Made by a program: the position numbers and the translations under genes. The notes beneath the pieces were generated by a model. The model did no database searches. It worked only from the letters and a program-made list of their open reading frames with translations, and had not been told where the DNA came from. From the NCBI GenBank assembly GCA_032173965.1, contig CM063284.1, forward strand, positions 134,577,625 through 134,641,624: a DNA stretch of 64,000 nucleotides, written 5' to 3'. How positions within the stretch are numbered: position 1 is the stretch's first letter; each line of letters opens with the position of its first letter. The DNA comes from Sitta carolinensis (Eukaryota; Chordata; Aves; Passeriformes; Sittidae). Shown here one piece after another: positions 51,451 through 62,500 of the stretch.

Positions 51451-51494
51451 GAGTTTTGATGTTGATCAAAATGTGTTTTGATGTTGACTGCAAT
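51451..51494. repeat. Imperfect 22-bp tandem duplication
   Basis: Two adjacent 22-mers share the core GTTTTGATGTTGA, at 51451-51472 and 51473-51494. A second small duplication (16-mer sharing ATTTTATCCTCTC, 51533-51548 and 51549-51564) lies 39 bp downstream. Confidence 0.75.
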
Positions 51495-51532
51495 TGCCTG
51501 ATCCTGAGGTCATCTGTCACAGTCTAGAGATA

Positions 51533-51564
51533 ATTTTATCCTCTCATCATTTTATCCTCTCTTA
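51533..51564. repeat. 16-bp tandem duplication
   Basis: Units ATTTTATCCTCTCATC and ATTTTATCCTCTCTTA are directly adjacent and differ only at the last three or four bases. Confidence 0.85.
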
Positions 51565-52805
51565 GTCTCAAAAACAGTTGAGAGGTGTCCAGACCAGATG
51601 CAGGGAATGGTCCTATGCCTATGATAATTCCTGAAATCTGTGCATGAATGGGAATAGTGTTCATTGACTCAAGCCAAAGGAATAGAAGGGACTGTTCTCA
51701 TGATTCAGCAATATAAACAAGTCCCAGTGTTGAAGTGTGGATCTTGTCACAGTTTAATTTACTAGTGTAGATGTGCCCCTAAAGAGCAGGGATTTCTTCT
51801 TGCTCTTACTGATAGGATGGAAGGCTCACCATTCAGAAAGATCAAATAGATCTTTTGTCTTTCTGAGATGTATACACAACATGTACTGGATAAGTGTCCT
51901 TTGACAGGGTATTAGCACACAAATATCTGCCCACTTTATGTAAATATACCATATTCATTATTACTCTTCACATTAGTAAAGTATGTGGTCTCTAACACAT
52001 GATCAAAATCCCGACTTCTACTGCCGAAAACACTCTGTGCAACCTCTGCATGGTCTCTCCTCAGAGGGGTGCTGACACTTTGGGATAGGAGATAATGAAA
52101 AATCACCTAATTTTTAGTGTAATATCCTCTATGCATAATGAAGAGTGGAATGCCAACAATTTACTGAAAACAAGTGGACAAAAAATACATAAGAAATTCC
52201 ATTTTCTATAATTAATAAGAATAGGAACCAAGGAAATAGACATGCTGCTTAGTAGAATATCACCTTCAATATGACAGGATCTTGAGGAAAAGCAGTCTAG
52301 TCTTGCCTCCTGGATATCAGAGCAAGAGGATTTTACAGTAATAAATGCATAAGCATACTGAAAATACACATTCTTTGGAATGATCTGCAGTTAGCACTCA
52401 AAAATTCCAAGTCCCAGAGCTGGAAAGTCTTGTGCACACAGAAAAAAAATTGAAAGATGTCACCTAATGAGTAGTGATATATTGGAAATACAGCATAGTT
52501 CCTGATTTAGTATTGCACAACAAACATTTAATTTAATTTAATTATTAAAAATAATTATCCAAAAGCTTCTAGAAGATTTTTTTATGCAACTTTAAAAAAA
52601 AAAATACCCTTTGAAAGAAACAACTGTCTTCCATGTTAGTCTCTCATCTGCAAGTGACATTTTAATAAACTCATTTCTCTGCTTTCAATGTTTTATTAAA
52701 TAAGTATTTTTTAATGGGGAAGGGAGGGGACTTAATCTAGCTGTATTAATTGGTTGGCACTAAGTGAACTGTGGCTAACCTGCACCTGCTTATACTTGCT
52801 TGTAG

Positions 52806-53030
52806 AGGACATATTCCCTTGCAAATCCTGTGGCATTTGGTACCGAAGTGAGCGGAACCTGCAGGCCCATCTCATGTATTACTGCAGTGGGAGGCAAAGA
52901 GAGGGGCCCCAGCTGTCAGAGGAGAGTGAGGACAGTGCTCAGCAGATATCCAGTGTCTGCCCCTTTCCACAGTGCACCAAAAGCTTTTCAAATGCAAGAG
53001 CTCTGGAAATGCACCTAAATTCTCACAGTG
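52806..53030 (+). CDS. ZFPM2: ZFPM2 (FOG2) coding exon: zinc fingers 1 and 2
   Basis: An internal exon of 225 nt coding for about residues 247-322. Finger 1 is C2HC: CKSC (252, 255), then H268 and C273 in HLMYYC. It is one of the atypical fingers (1, 5, 6 and 8 in FOG2) that contact the N-terminal finger of GATA factors. Finger 2 is C2H2: C298, C303, H316, H320 (CPFPQC then HLNSH). An acidic, serine-rich linker ([10 protein letters not shown]) separates them. The acceptor is TGTAG ending at 52805 and the donor is GTAAGT at 53031. Both introns are phase 1, so the exon is symmetric and its skipping would keep frame. The AG two bases downstream of the acceptor (AGAG) could serve as an alternative but would break the frame. 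Cysteine and histidine ligands are intact. Confidence 0.98.
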
Positions 53031-56000
53031 GTAAGTATAATGTATTTTTGTGTATCATCTTCTAGATTTAGCTATTTGAAGAATTATTCACTATAGATGT
53101 TTAGTAGATCAATGTCTCTACAAATAGATGCAAGCATTACCTGTACCAAAATGTCAACAGCTTCTGACCTGTGTTCTACACCAAGTACCTCTCTCAGGTA
53201 ACCAGTGGCATTTGTCTTACGTACTAATCCTCATTTGAATGTTGTCTCTCTCTCAGTGTGTCTATATACACACAGAGGCACCATTTCTTTGCTGGTGAAG
53301 GTATGATCAGGAATCCAGACACAATCAATTACTGCAGGATTCCAGCTACCAAACATACACACAACCAGAGAACATGTCTTTTCTGAAGTAATATTGTAGC
53401 ATCCTAGAGGAGGCTTCTTAGGCAGAAGGCTTTAAGGATCATGGTCCAGAACTCTGTGCTTTTTACCAGGAGACTTTTTTCATAAAAAAAATCTTGTTTC
53501 ATAGAAATATTCTTTTCCATTTTTATAAATATGAAACGGGGATAGTATTTTATAATCACAAACCAAAGAATCATAGGTTTATTTAGGTTGGGAAAGACCT
53601 TTGAGAACCTCAAGTCCACCACTAAACCTTGTCCCTAAGTACCACATCAGCATGCTGACCAATTTTGAATTGAATTAGGGCTGGAAACAAAAGTTAAGAG
53701 TTTGCAGGACATTTTGCATTGGAGTTTTCAGTAGCAGAGAACACCTACAAATAAGAAAGACTGCAGTGTCAGTATGTGATGTGTTTGCTGTCTGGTGTAC
53801 AGAGCTGCTTCTGGAAAGAAACAAGGGCTCTAAAGGTGTTCCTGGTCCTCCTGTTAAATGAATGGAGTCTAAAGAACATTATTGGGTGCTTTAGTCACAG
53901 CAGAAAGCCTTATTTGGCTGCAATGTAAAAACTCCTGGAGAATGTGTAGTCTACTCTCTGGATTTGGTGAACTGAAAAATGTTCCTCTGATACTTGAGTA
54001 GCACTTGCAAATCTAAAAGGCAATATACTGCCTTGGAGGAGTTTGGTACCTCCCAGAAAAGGACTAGAAGTGTGCTGAGTGAAAACTTCTATATGTAGGC
54101 AACACAGAGAACCCTTAGCCATTCATTTAGAGGTCAGATCTTTCTGTGCTTCAAGATCTTATCAGGCTATTGCCATTTTCTCTTGGGTGCCTAGCAAATA
54201 TTTCACTGTTCAGTAAACCAGCAGAACCATAGGTTACAACAGCTTCAATAAGATCAGGTGAATGCCCAGTGTGTCTTGCAGCCTGGTAATTATAACCAGA
54301 TACTCTGGGAAGATTACAGATTAATTTCTTCCCATGCAGAGGAAAATTGAAATGTTTGCCATTGTGCAAAAGATTTGCTTCAACTGCTTGCATTTATACC
54401 ATTGGCTTGGGTATTGAGGATTTTGAGCCATGAGCTGTCAGTGACCATGTCTGCATGTAATCTAGAAATCTGTGTTCCTTGAAAGCCACAGACCTGAGAT
54501 TGTGGTGAATTTCCAGTAAGAATCTTCAGTTATTTCTTAGAAGAGAGGCTAAACCTCAGGCCCTTCCCTTTCTTTTTAGTCACAAACCAGTCTATTCAAT
54601 CATTCTTGCTCTCTTTCCTATCCTGTCAGTCCTCGTTTTTCTATACAGATTACCACAAATTATAACACCTTCTGCAGTAGGAATGAAACATTCCTTTTCC
54701 AAATGTCTTGTAATCTTTGGAAGCCCTGTATTTGCTTCCCACTGGAGGCTCTAGCAGACCTACACCACTGGAATGCAGAGCCCTGACTGAAATGCAAAGT
54801 CCCATAGAGACTGCTGTCATTGTCACATGATGGGGAAGCATGTGAAGCACCATCTCATGTCAGTGGAGGAGCTAAAGCCTCATGATTTCCTGGGGAAAGG
54901 GTGCCAGGTGGGAAACAAGTGCTGACTAAAGTGCTGTGTATCTCCTTGGCTCCCTTCTGGCCTCTGAGGCCAAGAGCAGGTCAAATTTCAGATGTCACTC
55001 ATGACCTGGGGAGTCACTGATACAAGGGGAGAAGGGAGGACCTCCAGGTGCAGCGGCGTGACTACCCACCGAGTGACCTACAATATGCTTACAGTTTTGT
55101 GTTCGATGACCACACACCTACTTCACCTGACTGAGGTGTGGTATGTGTACATAAGTGTAGGCAGAACAAATACTCATTTTAAATTTTGAATATCATCCCT
55201 TCAATATTTTTTTAAGTTTTTATTGTCTAAAAGGTAACTAGAATCCATGTTGTTGCAGTAGAGAAATTTGGTCTTATCTTTTTTAAAGCATTTTCAATTT
55301 CAAAATACCACAAAACGTGGAGTTTTTTGTTTAATTGGTGATTGTAAGATGTCTTTGAATATACTGTTCTTGATAAAGTGGTAGTGATTTCATGAGAAAA
55401 AGGTGTCATGCTATAGCAGTTGTTGCTAATATGTGAAAGATAAAATGTCAGTGAGGCCATATCTTACTGCTCCTCCTCTCTTCACAAGGAACACAGCTCA
55501 TCAGTCCTTTCTGATGAGGATAGATCTGTAACCTCTTCCCACACTACAGCCAACCCATGCAAGCAAAGAGCTGAGCATCAGTAATACTCAAAATGCTATT
55601 TCTGTTTTGTCTGTGGCTTTCACGCACACTGAGGGCTGTACCTCAAGCTACATCATAAGCTTGAACCACTTGACCTTGGTGTGCTCTCTGTGCATTCAAA
55701 ATTTCCAGTGACTGTGTATTGGGAACATTATGTGTCCCTTTAGTTGTCACTGTAATTTCTGAAACTTTTTCACTTAGAATAAGTCCAGTCTATTTTTATC
55801 CTTTCCTCTGTTCTTTCTCTCCCTGCAGCCCTAATGAATGCATGCAAATAGTAGGGCTCTCCAAAGCAGGAAAAATCTGGGCATAACCTAGTAGTTTGAG
55901 GAAAAACCAATTCAAGTATTTTCAGGGTGACTAATATCATCTCATTAGAAGAAAATTAGTAATTTTCACTGTATTTGTACCTTCTGTGCAGCCAATTTCC

Positions 56001-56063
56001 CAGTATTCTTCATGAGGGGCAAAATGGTCACTTTATTTTGTATTTTGCTTGTCTTTTCTGTAG
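53031..56063 (+). other. ZFPM2: ZFPM2 intron before the terminal exon
   Basis: A 3,033-bp phase-1 intron with donor GTAAGT (53031) and acceptor TCTTTTCTGTAG ending at 56063. It contains one CR1 fragment (53568-53660) and otherwise unique-looking sequence. No nested gene or extra exon was recognised. Confidence 0.85.
53568..53660 (-). mobile_element. CR1 LINE, short 3' fragment
   Basis: On the - strand this is the 3' end of a CR1. Read on +, it gives AGAATCATAGGTTTATTTAG, then GGTTGGGAAAGACCTTTGAG and CAAGTCCACCACTAAACC near 53611, which is the inverted avian CR1 tail. Only about 90 bp are present and the inner end fades out near 53660. Confidence 0.85.
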
Positions 56064-58555
56064 GAGTGAAAATGGAAGAATTTCTCCCACCCGGTGCTAG
56101 TCTGAAATGCACAGTTTGTACTTACACTGCAGATTCAGTGATTAACTTTCATCAGCACCTGTTCTCGCATCTTACTCAAGCTGCCTTTAGATGCAATCAC
56201 TGCCATTTTGGCTTCCAAACTCAGAGGGAGCTACTGCAGCACCAAGAGTTACATGTCTCTGGCAACAAAATTCAGAGAGAAAGTGACATTGTACACTCTC
56301 CAAGTGGAAATGAAGAAGGTTTACAGCCAGCAACGGACCTGTTGAGCAGAAATGATGTTCCCCAGAGCCAAAAGACCATGCAGACTAAAGATGCAAGTTC
56401 TGATACAGAGCTTGATAAATGTGAAAAAAAGGCTCCACTTTTCCTTCCAAACCAGAGACCAGAAACCCAGCCTGCCGCAAATAAGCAGAGTTTTTCATAT
56501 ACCAAAATAAAATCTGAACCATCCAGTCCAAGACTTGCTTCATCGCCAGTTCAGCCTAATATTGGTCCTTCTTTCCCAATGGGACCTTTTCTTTCCCAGT
56601 TTGCTTTTCCTCAAGACATCACTGTGGTTCCTCAGGCATCAGAGATATTAGCTAAAATGTCAGAACTGGTCCATCGAAGGCTGAGGCATGGAAGTAGCAA
56701 TTATCCGCCCGTAATTTACAGTCCTTTGATGCCTAAAGGGGCTACATGTTTCGAATGCAACATAACATTCAATAATTTGGACAACTATTTGGTACACAAA
56801 AAGCATTATTGCAGCAGCCGATGGCAGCAGATGTCAAAGTCACCAGATTTTTCCAGTGTTCCAGAAAAAATGCCTGAAGCTGTAAGTCCCAGTAATGGTC
56901 AAAGCTCTATAAATATCCTGAATCCAGCTCCTCACACATCAGATCCAGAAAATCAACTTCTGCAGACATCTTGCTTAAACTCTTCCAATGTTTTAGATTT
57001 GATTGGGCCAAACAATAAAAGTCATGAAAAAGAGTTTACTGCACAGACTAAGAAGTTGTCAACTGCAAGCAACGGTGATGAGAAGATAAATGGAAAACCT
57101 TCTGATGTGAAGAATCCCAATGCTCCCTTAGTAGAGGGGGAGAGTGACCCTAACAAGACCACGTGTGAAGCCTGTAATATTACTTTCAGCAGACATGAGA
57201 CCTACATGGTCCACAAGCAGTATTACTGTGCCACTCGCCATGATCCCCCACTGAAGAGGTCCGCTTCCAACAAAGTGCCTGCCATGCAGAGAACAATGCG
57301 TACTCGGAAGCGAAGGAAGATGTATGAGATGTGCTTACCAGAGCAAGAGCAGAGGCCACCACTAGTTCAACAGCGATTTCTAGAAGTTGCTAATCTTGGC
57401 AATCCTTGTACATCTACTCAAGAGTCAACAGAGGGCCTTGGAGAATGTTTCCACCCACGGTGTGATATCTTTCCAGGAATAGTCTCGAAGCATCTGGAAA
57501 CATCACTGTCTATTAACAAGTGTGTTCCAGTTTCAAAGTGTGATACTGCCCACTCCACCGTGTCTTGCTTGGAGATGGATGTGCCAATAGATCTCAGTAA
57601 AAAATGCTTACCCCCGTCAGAGAGGACATCCGCTTCTCCCAAAAGGCTGCTGGACTACCATGAGTGCACCGTATGCAAGATCAGTTTTAACAAGGTAGAG
57701 AACTACCTGGCTCACAAGCAGAATTTTTGTCCTGTCACTGCTCATCAGCGTGGTGACCTGGGGCAACTCGACAGTAAGGTGTTTCAAAACCCAGAAAGTG
57801 AAAGAAACAGCCCAGATGTCAGTTATGAGAGAAGCATAATCAAATGTGAGAAAAATGGAAACTCGAAACAGTCCTCACCTAATGGAAACTTATTTTCCAC
57901 ACACTTAGCAACACTTCAAGGACTGAAAGTCTTTAGCGAAGCAGCCCAGCTTATTGCTACAAAAGAAGAAAACAAACATTTGTTTCTTCCACAATGCCTT
58001 TACCCCGGAGCAATAAAGAAAGCTAAAGGAGCAGATCAGCTTTCTCCATATTATGGAATAAAGCCAAGTGATTACATTTCTGGTTCTCTCGTCATTCATA
58101 ATACTGATTTAGATCAAAGCACAAATACAGAAAGTGAATCTCCTAAAGGCCAGGTGCCTTCGAATGGATGTGCTGTGCAGAAGAAGGAATCTCTTCCACT
58201 ACTGCCAAAAAACCGAGGCATGGTAATAGTTAATGGGGGACTAAAACAGGAGGAAAGACCTGCTGCTAACCCACAGCAGGAGAACATTTCCCAGAATCCT
58301 CCACATGAAGATGGGCACAAGTCTCCTTCTTGGATCTCTGAGAATCCCTTAGCTACAAATGAAAACGTCTCTCCAGCAATTCCTACAGCAGAGGAACAGT
58401 TGTCTAGTATAGCTAAAGGTGTGAATGGCTCTACCCAGGCTCCAACCAGTGGAAAGTATTGCCGACTGTGTGACATCCAGTTCAACAATCTCTCAAACTT
58501 TATAACTCATAAGAAGTTTTATTGCTCTTCACATGCAGCAGAACATGTCAAATGA
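56064..58555 (+). CDS. ZFPM2: ZFPM2 (FOG2) terminal coding exon: fingers 3-8, CtBP motif, C-terminus
   Basis: The large last exon codes for residues 322-1151 and ends in TGA at 58553-58555. In order it encodes finger 3 (C2H2, 337-357), finger 4 (C2H2, 365-385), finger 5 (C2HC, 550-571) and finger 6 (C2HC, 689-710). These are followed by a basic nuclear localisation motif TRKRRK (735-740), the CtBP co-repressor motif PIDLSKK (829-835; DNA 57584-57604), finger 7 (C2HC, 856-877) and finger 8 (C2HC, 1121-1142). All zinc ligands are intact. Lysines in VKME, IKSE, IKCE and TKEE fall at 324, 471, 915 and 955, the positions I recall as FOG2 SUMO acceptors. Long serine/proline-rich linkers lie between fingers. 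The frame is open upstream to an ATG at 56012, but that part is intron: splicing at TAG (56061-56063) restores the family sequence [10 protein letters not shown]. There are no frameshifts or internal stops, so the gene looks functional. Confidence 0.99.
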
Positions 58556-58751
58556 AACAACTGGTTACCTTTGGTACGTGTGTTCAGCATATTGTTCCAT
58601 ACAGTTTAAAGAAAGCTGTTTGAATTACATCTGGACAATCAGGAGATTTCACTATTGCTGAGTTGAAGACTTAAAGGTGTAATTTCATTACAATCCATTA
58701 GTAAAGTGTATTATTGGTGCCATTTTCAAAAATATTAATTTATTTTACCAG

Positions 58752-58758
58752 CAGTATT
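58752..58758 (+). promoter_or_regulatory. ZFPM2: miR-200b/c/429 seed match in 3' UTR
   Basis: CAGTATT, about 200 bases after the stop codon. FOG2 is a reported target of miR-200 (the homologue of fly miR-8 acting on u-shaped). Confidence 0.55.
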
Positions 58759-58849
58759 CATAGCTGTAGTTATGTTATTTTTTATTTAAAAACTTTATAT
58801 TAAAGTCATTTGTAATGTTATTGTATAGTTATTGTGTAGCACATATGGT

Positions 58850-58856
58850 TTGCACT
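58850..58856 (+). promoter_or_regulatory. ZFPM2: miR-130/301 seed match in 3' UTR
   Basis: TTGCACT, followed by GT. FOG2 is a reported target of miR-130a in heart. Confidence 0.5.
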
Positions 58857-59063
58857 GTATAGTAGATTTTAAAGAAAATAGTCGCAAACAATACAGAAAA
58901 GCATTTTAGAAATAGCTTCAAAAGCACTTGTGTATCCTGATTTTATTTCTTATATGCTGTTGCAGATATATGTATATGCTAAAATATAACTTGCAAAGAA
59001 GTTTCAACTATGCTGTAAAGTTCGCCTTAAAAATTCAATTTTTTTTGAACAATTTGGCTCAGT

Positions 59064-59072
59064 TTGCACTTT
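59064..59072 (+). promoter_or_regulatory. ZFPM2: Overlapping miR-130/301 and miR-17-family seed matches
   Basis: TTGCACTTT contains TTGCACT (59064-59070) and GCACTTT (59066-59072), so the two microRNA families would compete for one site. Confidence 0.5.
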
Positions 59073-59294
59073 ATATTTTAGCACATACAGTACCTTAGTC
59101 ATTAGGCTTTGCATTTGTATGTAGCAGTATGTTTCTGTCCACTTTCTTAATCTGAAACGTACGTTAAATGAAGATGGCATTTTCTTTCTTGTATAGTACT
59201 TGTATTTTCTTTCGCTGATGCATCTCTGTCTCAATTTTTAAACCTTTGCTGTTAAATGCAATACTTTATAAAGAATGAACAAAATTACTGGAAG

Positions 59295-59301
59295 CAGTAT
59301 T
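59295..59301 (+). promoter_or_regulatory. ZFPM2: Second miR-200b/c/429 seed match in 3' UTR
   Basis: CAGTATT in the context AAGCAGTATTGTAAG, about 740 bases after the stop codon. Confidence 0.55.
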
Positions 59302-59520
59302 GTAAGAAATGAGGTCATATCAATCAGTTTTATCTTTTGAAAGGCACAGTCTAAAACAAAACCCTAAACTCAATGCTGCAATTATGAATCTAATTCATAT
59401 ATAAGATATATTTAAATATAAGAGTAGCAATACTGCAACTGGTGATCACAAAGATAATGTTCTACTTCTGATAGAAATAATTTCTCAACAAATGTTGTTA
59501 CTATGCATGTATATGGATGG

Positions 59521-59526
59521 AATAAA
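59521..59526 (+). terminator. ZFPM2: Likely main ZFPM2 poly(A) signal
   Basis: Canonical AATAAA about 965 bases after the stop codon, followed within 60 bases by T-rich sequence. The resulting UTR length of about 1 kb agrees with what I recall for mammalian ZFPM2. Confidence 0.7.
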
Positions 59527-59545
59527 ATTCCAGATAATTGGAGAA

Positions 59546-62500
59546 GTTTGGCAGTAATTTCTTTAATTTTTTTTAAATTTTGTTTTTCAAGGTGGATTTA
59601 GAGCTCACAGACTGTGAAGAAGCTCTTAGGAACAAGCTAACATTGCCTTCTCTTCAATGAAGCAAAATGTTCCCCCTGACATGTCACTAGTGCAACTGAG
59701 TCTAAAGCTGCCTAGTGAACTAAAACTTAGAATGTGAGGGTCTGAAACCACAAAGGCTGTTCTCTTTACTGGTGCCAAGGAACACATGCTTCCCTGGCAG
59801 TATCTCCATATGTCAAATTCAGTGGAACAATCTCCTTCCTAATACCTATGGTACGACTCTTCATGTGTTCAGTGTTCTTATGTGAAAAACAAGATCATTT
59901 ATTTAAGTGAACAGCAGTTTGCTCTACTCATTCAGTATAGAGATATTAGTCAATAATTTATGTTATATTAAAATCTGAACTAACGCACAATTAGTACCCT
60001 TCACTTGCAATTGTTTAGTATCCTGCACACCAGTTTCATTAAAAACATTGGTATTATAAAAATGACCTATTGATGCACTTTCATCCTACAAATTTGAAAG
60101 CAAAACCATCATCTGAATACTTACATAAAGAGTTGTATTTTAGTTCCTGTATCAGCCAAAGATACAACTCAGAACAAACTACATAAAAGGATGGTATTTC
60201 AGCAGAGCAGTCAGTCGTAGTCTAGTGTAAGAACATACAATGCCACTGGCTTTCAGCAGCCCCATTTCTGTGTAGTTTGCAACTGAAACTGTCCTTTCTT
60301 TAATTTGTAAGTGTAGCAAAAATAATAAACACTTCAAAACTATAGTTAACAATTCTGCTGGCTAGCCGGGCTTTAAATACAGGTCAAGAGTGCTTAAAAT
60401 TGTACTAATTCTCACTTGCAACAAAGATTGCAGATGTATGCATTCATTTCAGTAGGCCCAAGGTTGGTCCTTCAGTAAATAGTTCAGATAATACCACTTG
60501 TGAAGGAGAAAAAGCATTAAAATCACAGGGAGAATAAAACGGGCATAATGTTCATGATTATCAATTAAACATTCCTTAGAAAAAACACCAGGACATCTAG
60601 CATTTCACAATATTTTAAATTGATAATACATTTTGGCCTTTTTGATGGCAAACATTATTTTGAAGATTACCATCATACAATAATGGGTTAAAGAACTAGA
60701 TGATTACATCTGGATTGAAGTAACCTAATTCCGAAAGATACACAGGCATAGATGAAAACGTTTTAGGTGAAGCTGGTGAGAAGGCCATAGGTTGTGTAAT
60801 TTACAATTGCAGACCTCTAGGGGTGTGTTTAGACAGCGAGAAAGTAAAGGAAAATATCAGGGTTAAAGAAAATACCTAGTTGAGAAGTGATGCTGAAAGA
60901 GGAAAGCCTTATCACAAATGGTTTCTGATCCAGAAATGCTGAGGGTTCCTGATATATTCCAGAGGTAAATTAAAGCCTGCCATGCTGCATTATATTTTTC
61001 CCACCGGCTAGTCCAATTTCTTTCACACAACAGAATAATTCTGCTAGCGTTTTCTCTTTATAAATCACCTATTTGGTTGACTGCTTCCATTTTTACAAGT
61101 TCAAAATAAGCACAACCTGTTCATTTGTGGGTGCAGGGTTACTCAGTTGTAAACACATTTTATATATTTTAGTCACTTCACAGGAACAACTGGCAACTCT
61201 GACACATGCCAAACCCCTTAGTTATACCATCACACTCTGTGAAACTAAAACTGTACACAAGCTAGGTGGGTAGCAGATACTAACGTTTTAATTTTTTATA
61301 AATTTTTTAAAAACAGAAAGCATTTTGAAAAAAACTGCTCACATAGCTGAGTTCAGAAACTATGTTTTCACATGGTTTCTAACTTTATAGTTTTATTAAC
61401 TAGAATAATAACTTTATTATTATAACAATTTATATTACTTATATAACTTTATTATTTTAATAACTTTTATTTTTCAATTGTTTCACTTTCTTTATTGCAC
61501 TCATTTTTTTAAATTTGCTTATGTGGAATAAGAACATAAACACGTTGACCAGCCAGAAATCTTCTGTCTCTTAAACCAGTTTGCACAATACTCGCCTAAT
61601 CCCAACTTGGGACTTAAAGCACATCTACATTTAAGTCATAAGTATTGTTTACAGAAATAAACTACTTAAATCTGTTTTCTGACCAAGGGGTTATTTGTGT
61701 TCTCTTCAGATTTTATCTACATGTTTGTCCAAGGTGATAAACTGCCTATTGCTAAAAAATTCTCTTCCCAAGTTCTTCCTTTAGGTTTTTGTAGATTTAT
61801 TAATTTTTTATCAAATCGCCTATGCAAAAGGAGTCCATCCATAGTTAGTCTTTGACACCTGGAATTCAGCAGAAAACAGCACCTCAGTTAAATTGTTTGG
61901 ATCCCTTAATCCCTGTCAACTGGTGTCAGTAAATAAATCTTTGGGGCTGTGGGGTGAACAGCTCAGCAAAAGGCATTAAAATATTTCCTGGTTTTATGTT
62001 ACAAAAAATAAAATAGCTTCACATGAAGACTTAATATTAATGGAAGAGCTGGTTCCTGCCTAACTCTCTGTGTACTGATTTCCTGGAAGGTTTTACATTC
62101 AGCTTCTGGGCTTTTTAAGGAAGATTTTCTTATTCACAAAACGTCCCATCCACAGGGAGTGCTCAAAACTCATTTGGCCACATACCTGTCTGCCTCATTT
62201 ATTTTTTTAATCCCAAATTTCAGATTCTAAAAGGTAGTTGTGAGTCCACATTCATACCACAGTCTTCACAATTTTCACAGCACAATGGTGATTTTTTTTC
62301 TCTGTAGAAGAAAAACAGTAAAGAGTAGTTCTACAAGCTGATGTCTGCTTGTTTTGAAGTAATTGTAATAACGTTAGGATTCTGGTGACATCTTCTCATT
62401 ATTACAAATAATCATAAAATTACATCATAGATATTTACTGTGGATCCACACTCCTAGCTTTCTCAAGTCCCTCATTTCCACTAGATTACTATTGACTATG

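Larger units (their letters stand above)
48601..52805 (+). other. ZFPM2: ZFPM2 intron between PR-like and finger 1-2 exons
   Basis: A 4,205-bp phase-1 intron with donor GTAAGTG (48601) and acceptor TTGCTTGTAG ending at 52805. It has a plausible branch-point CTAAC near 52773. Contents are AT-rich unique sequence with two short tandem duplications (51451-51494 and 51533-51564). No nested gene was recognised. Confidence 0.85.
58556..59545 (+). other. ZFPM2: ZFPM2 3' UTR
   Basis: AT-rich sequence runs from the stop codon to a likely cleavage site about 15-25 bases after AATAAA (59521-59526), followed by T-rich sequence that suits a downstream element. An ATTAAA at 58799-58804 could give a shorter form. 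The UTR carries seed matches CAGTATT (58752, 59295; miR-200b/c/429), TTGCACT (58850, 59064; miR-130/301), AGCACTT (58923; miR-302-like) and GCACTTT (59066, overlapping the second TTGCACT; miR-17 family). The end is inferred, not observed; more distal AATAAA words exist near 60323 and 60533. Confidence 0.75.

Noticed and set aside
52754..52805. ATG-initiated extension upstream of the finger 1-2 exon
   Set aside because: It translates intron sequence including the likely branch point and acceptor; the frame-restoring splice site is at 52805/52806.
56012..56063. In-frame ATG at 56012 giving FOG2 an N-terminus that looks like a signal peptide (hydrophobic FCILLVFSV)
   Set aside because: This is intron read-through: the hydrophobic stretch is the translated polypyrimidine tract and TAG acceptor. 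Splicing at 56063/56064 gives the family sequence GVKMEEF, and FOG2 is nuclear.
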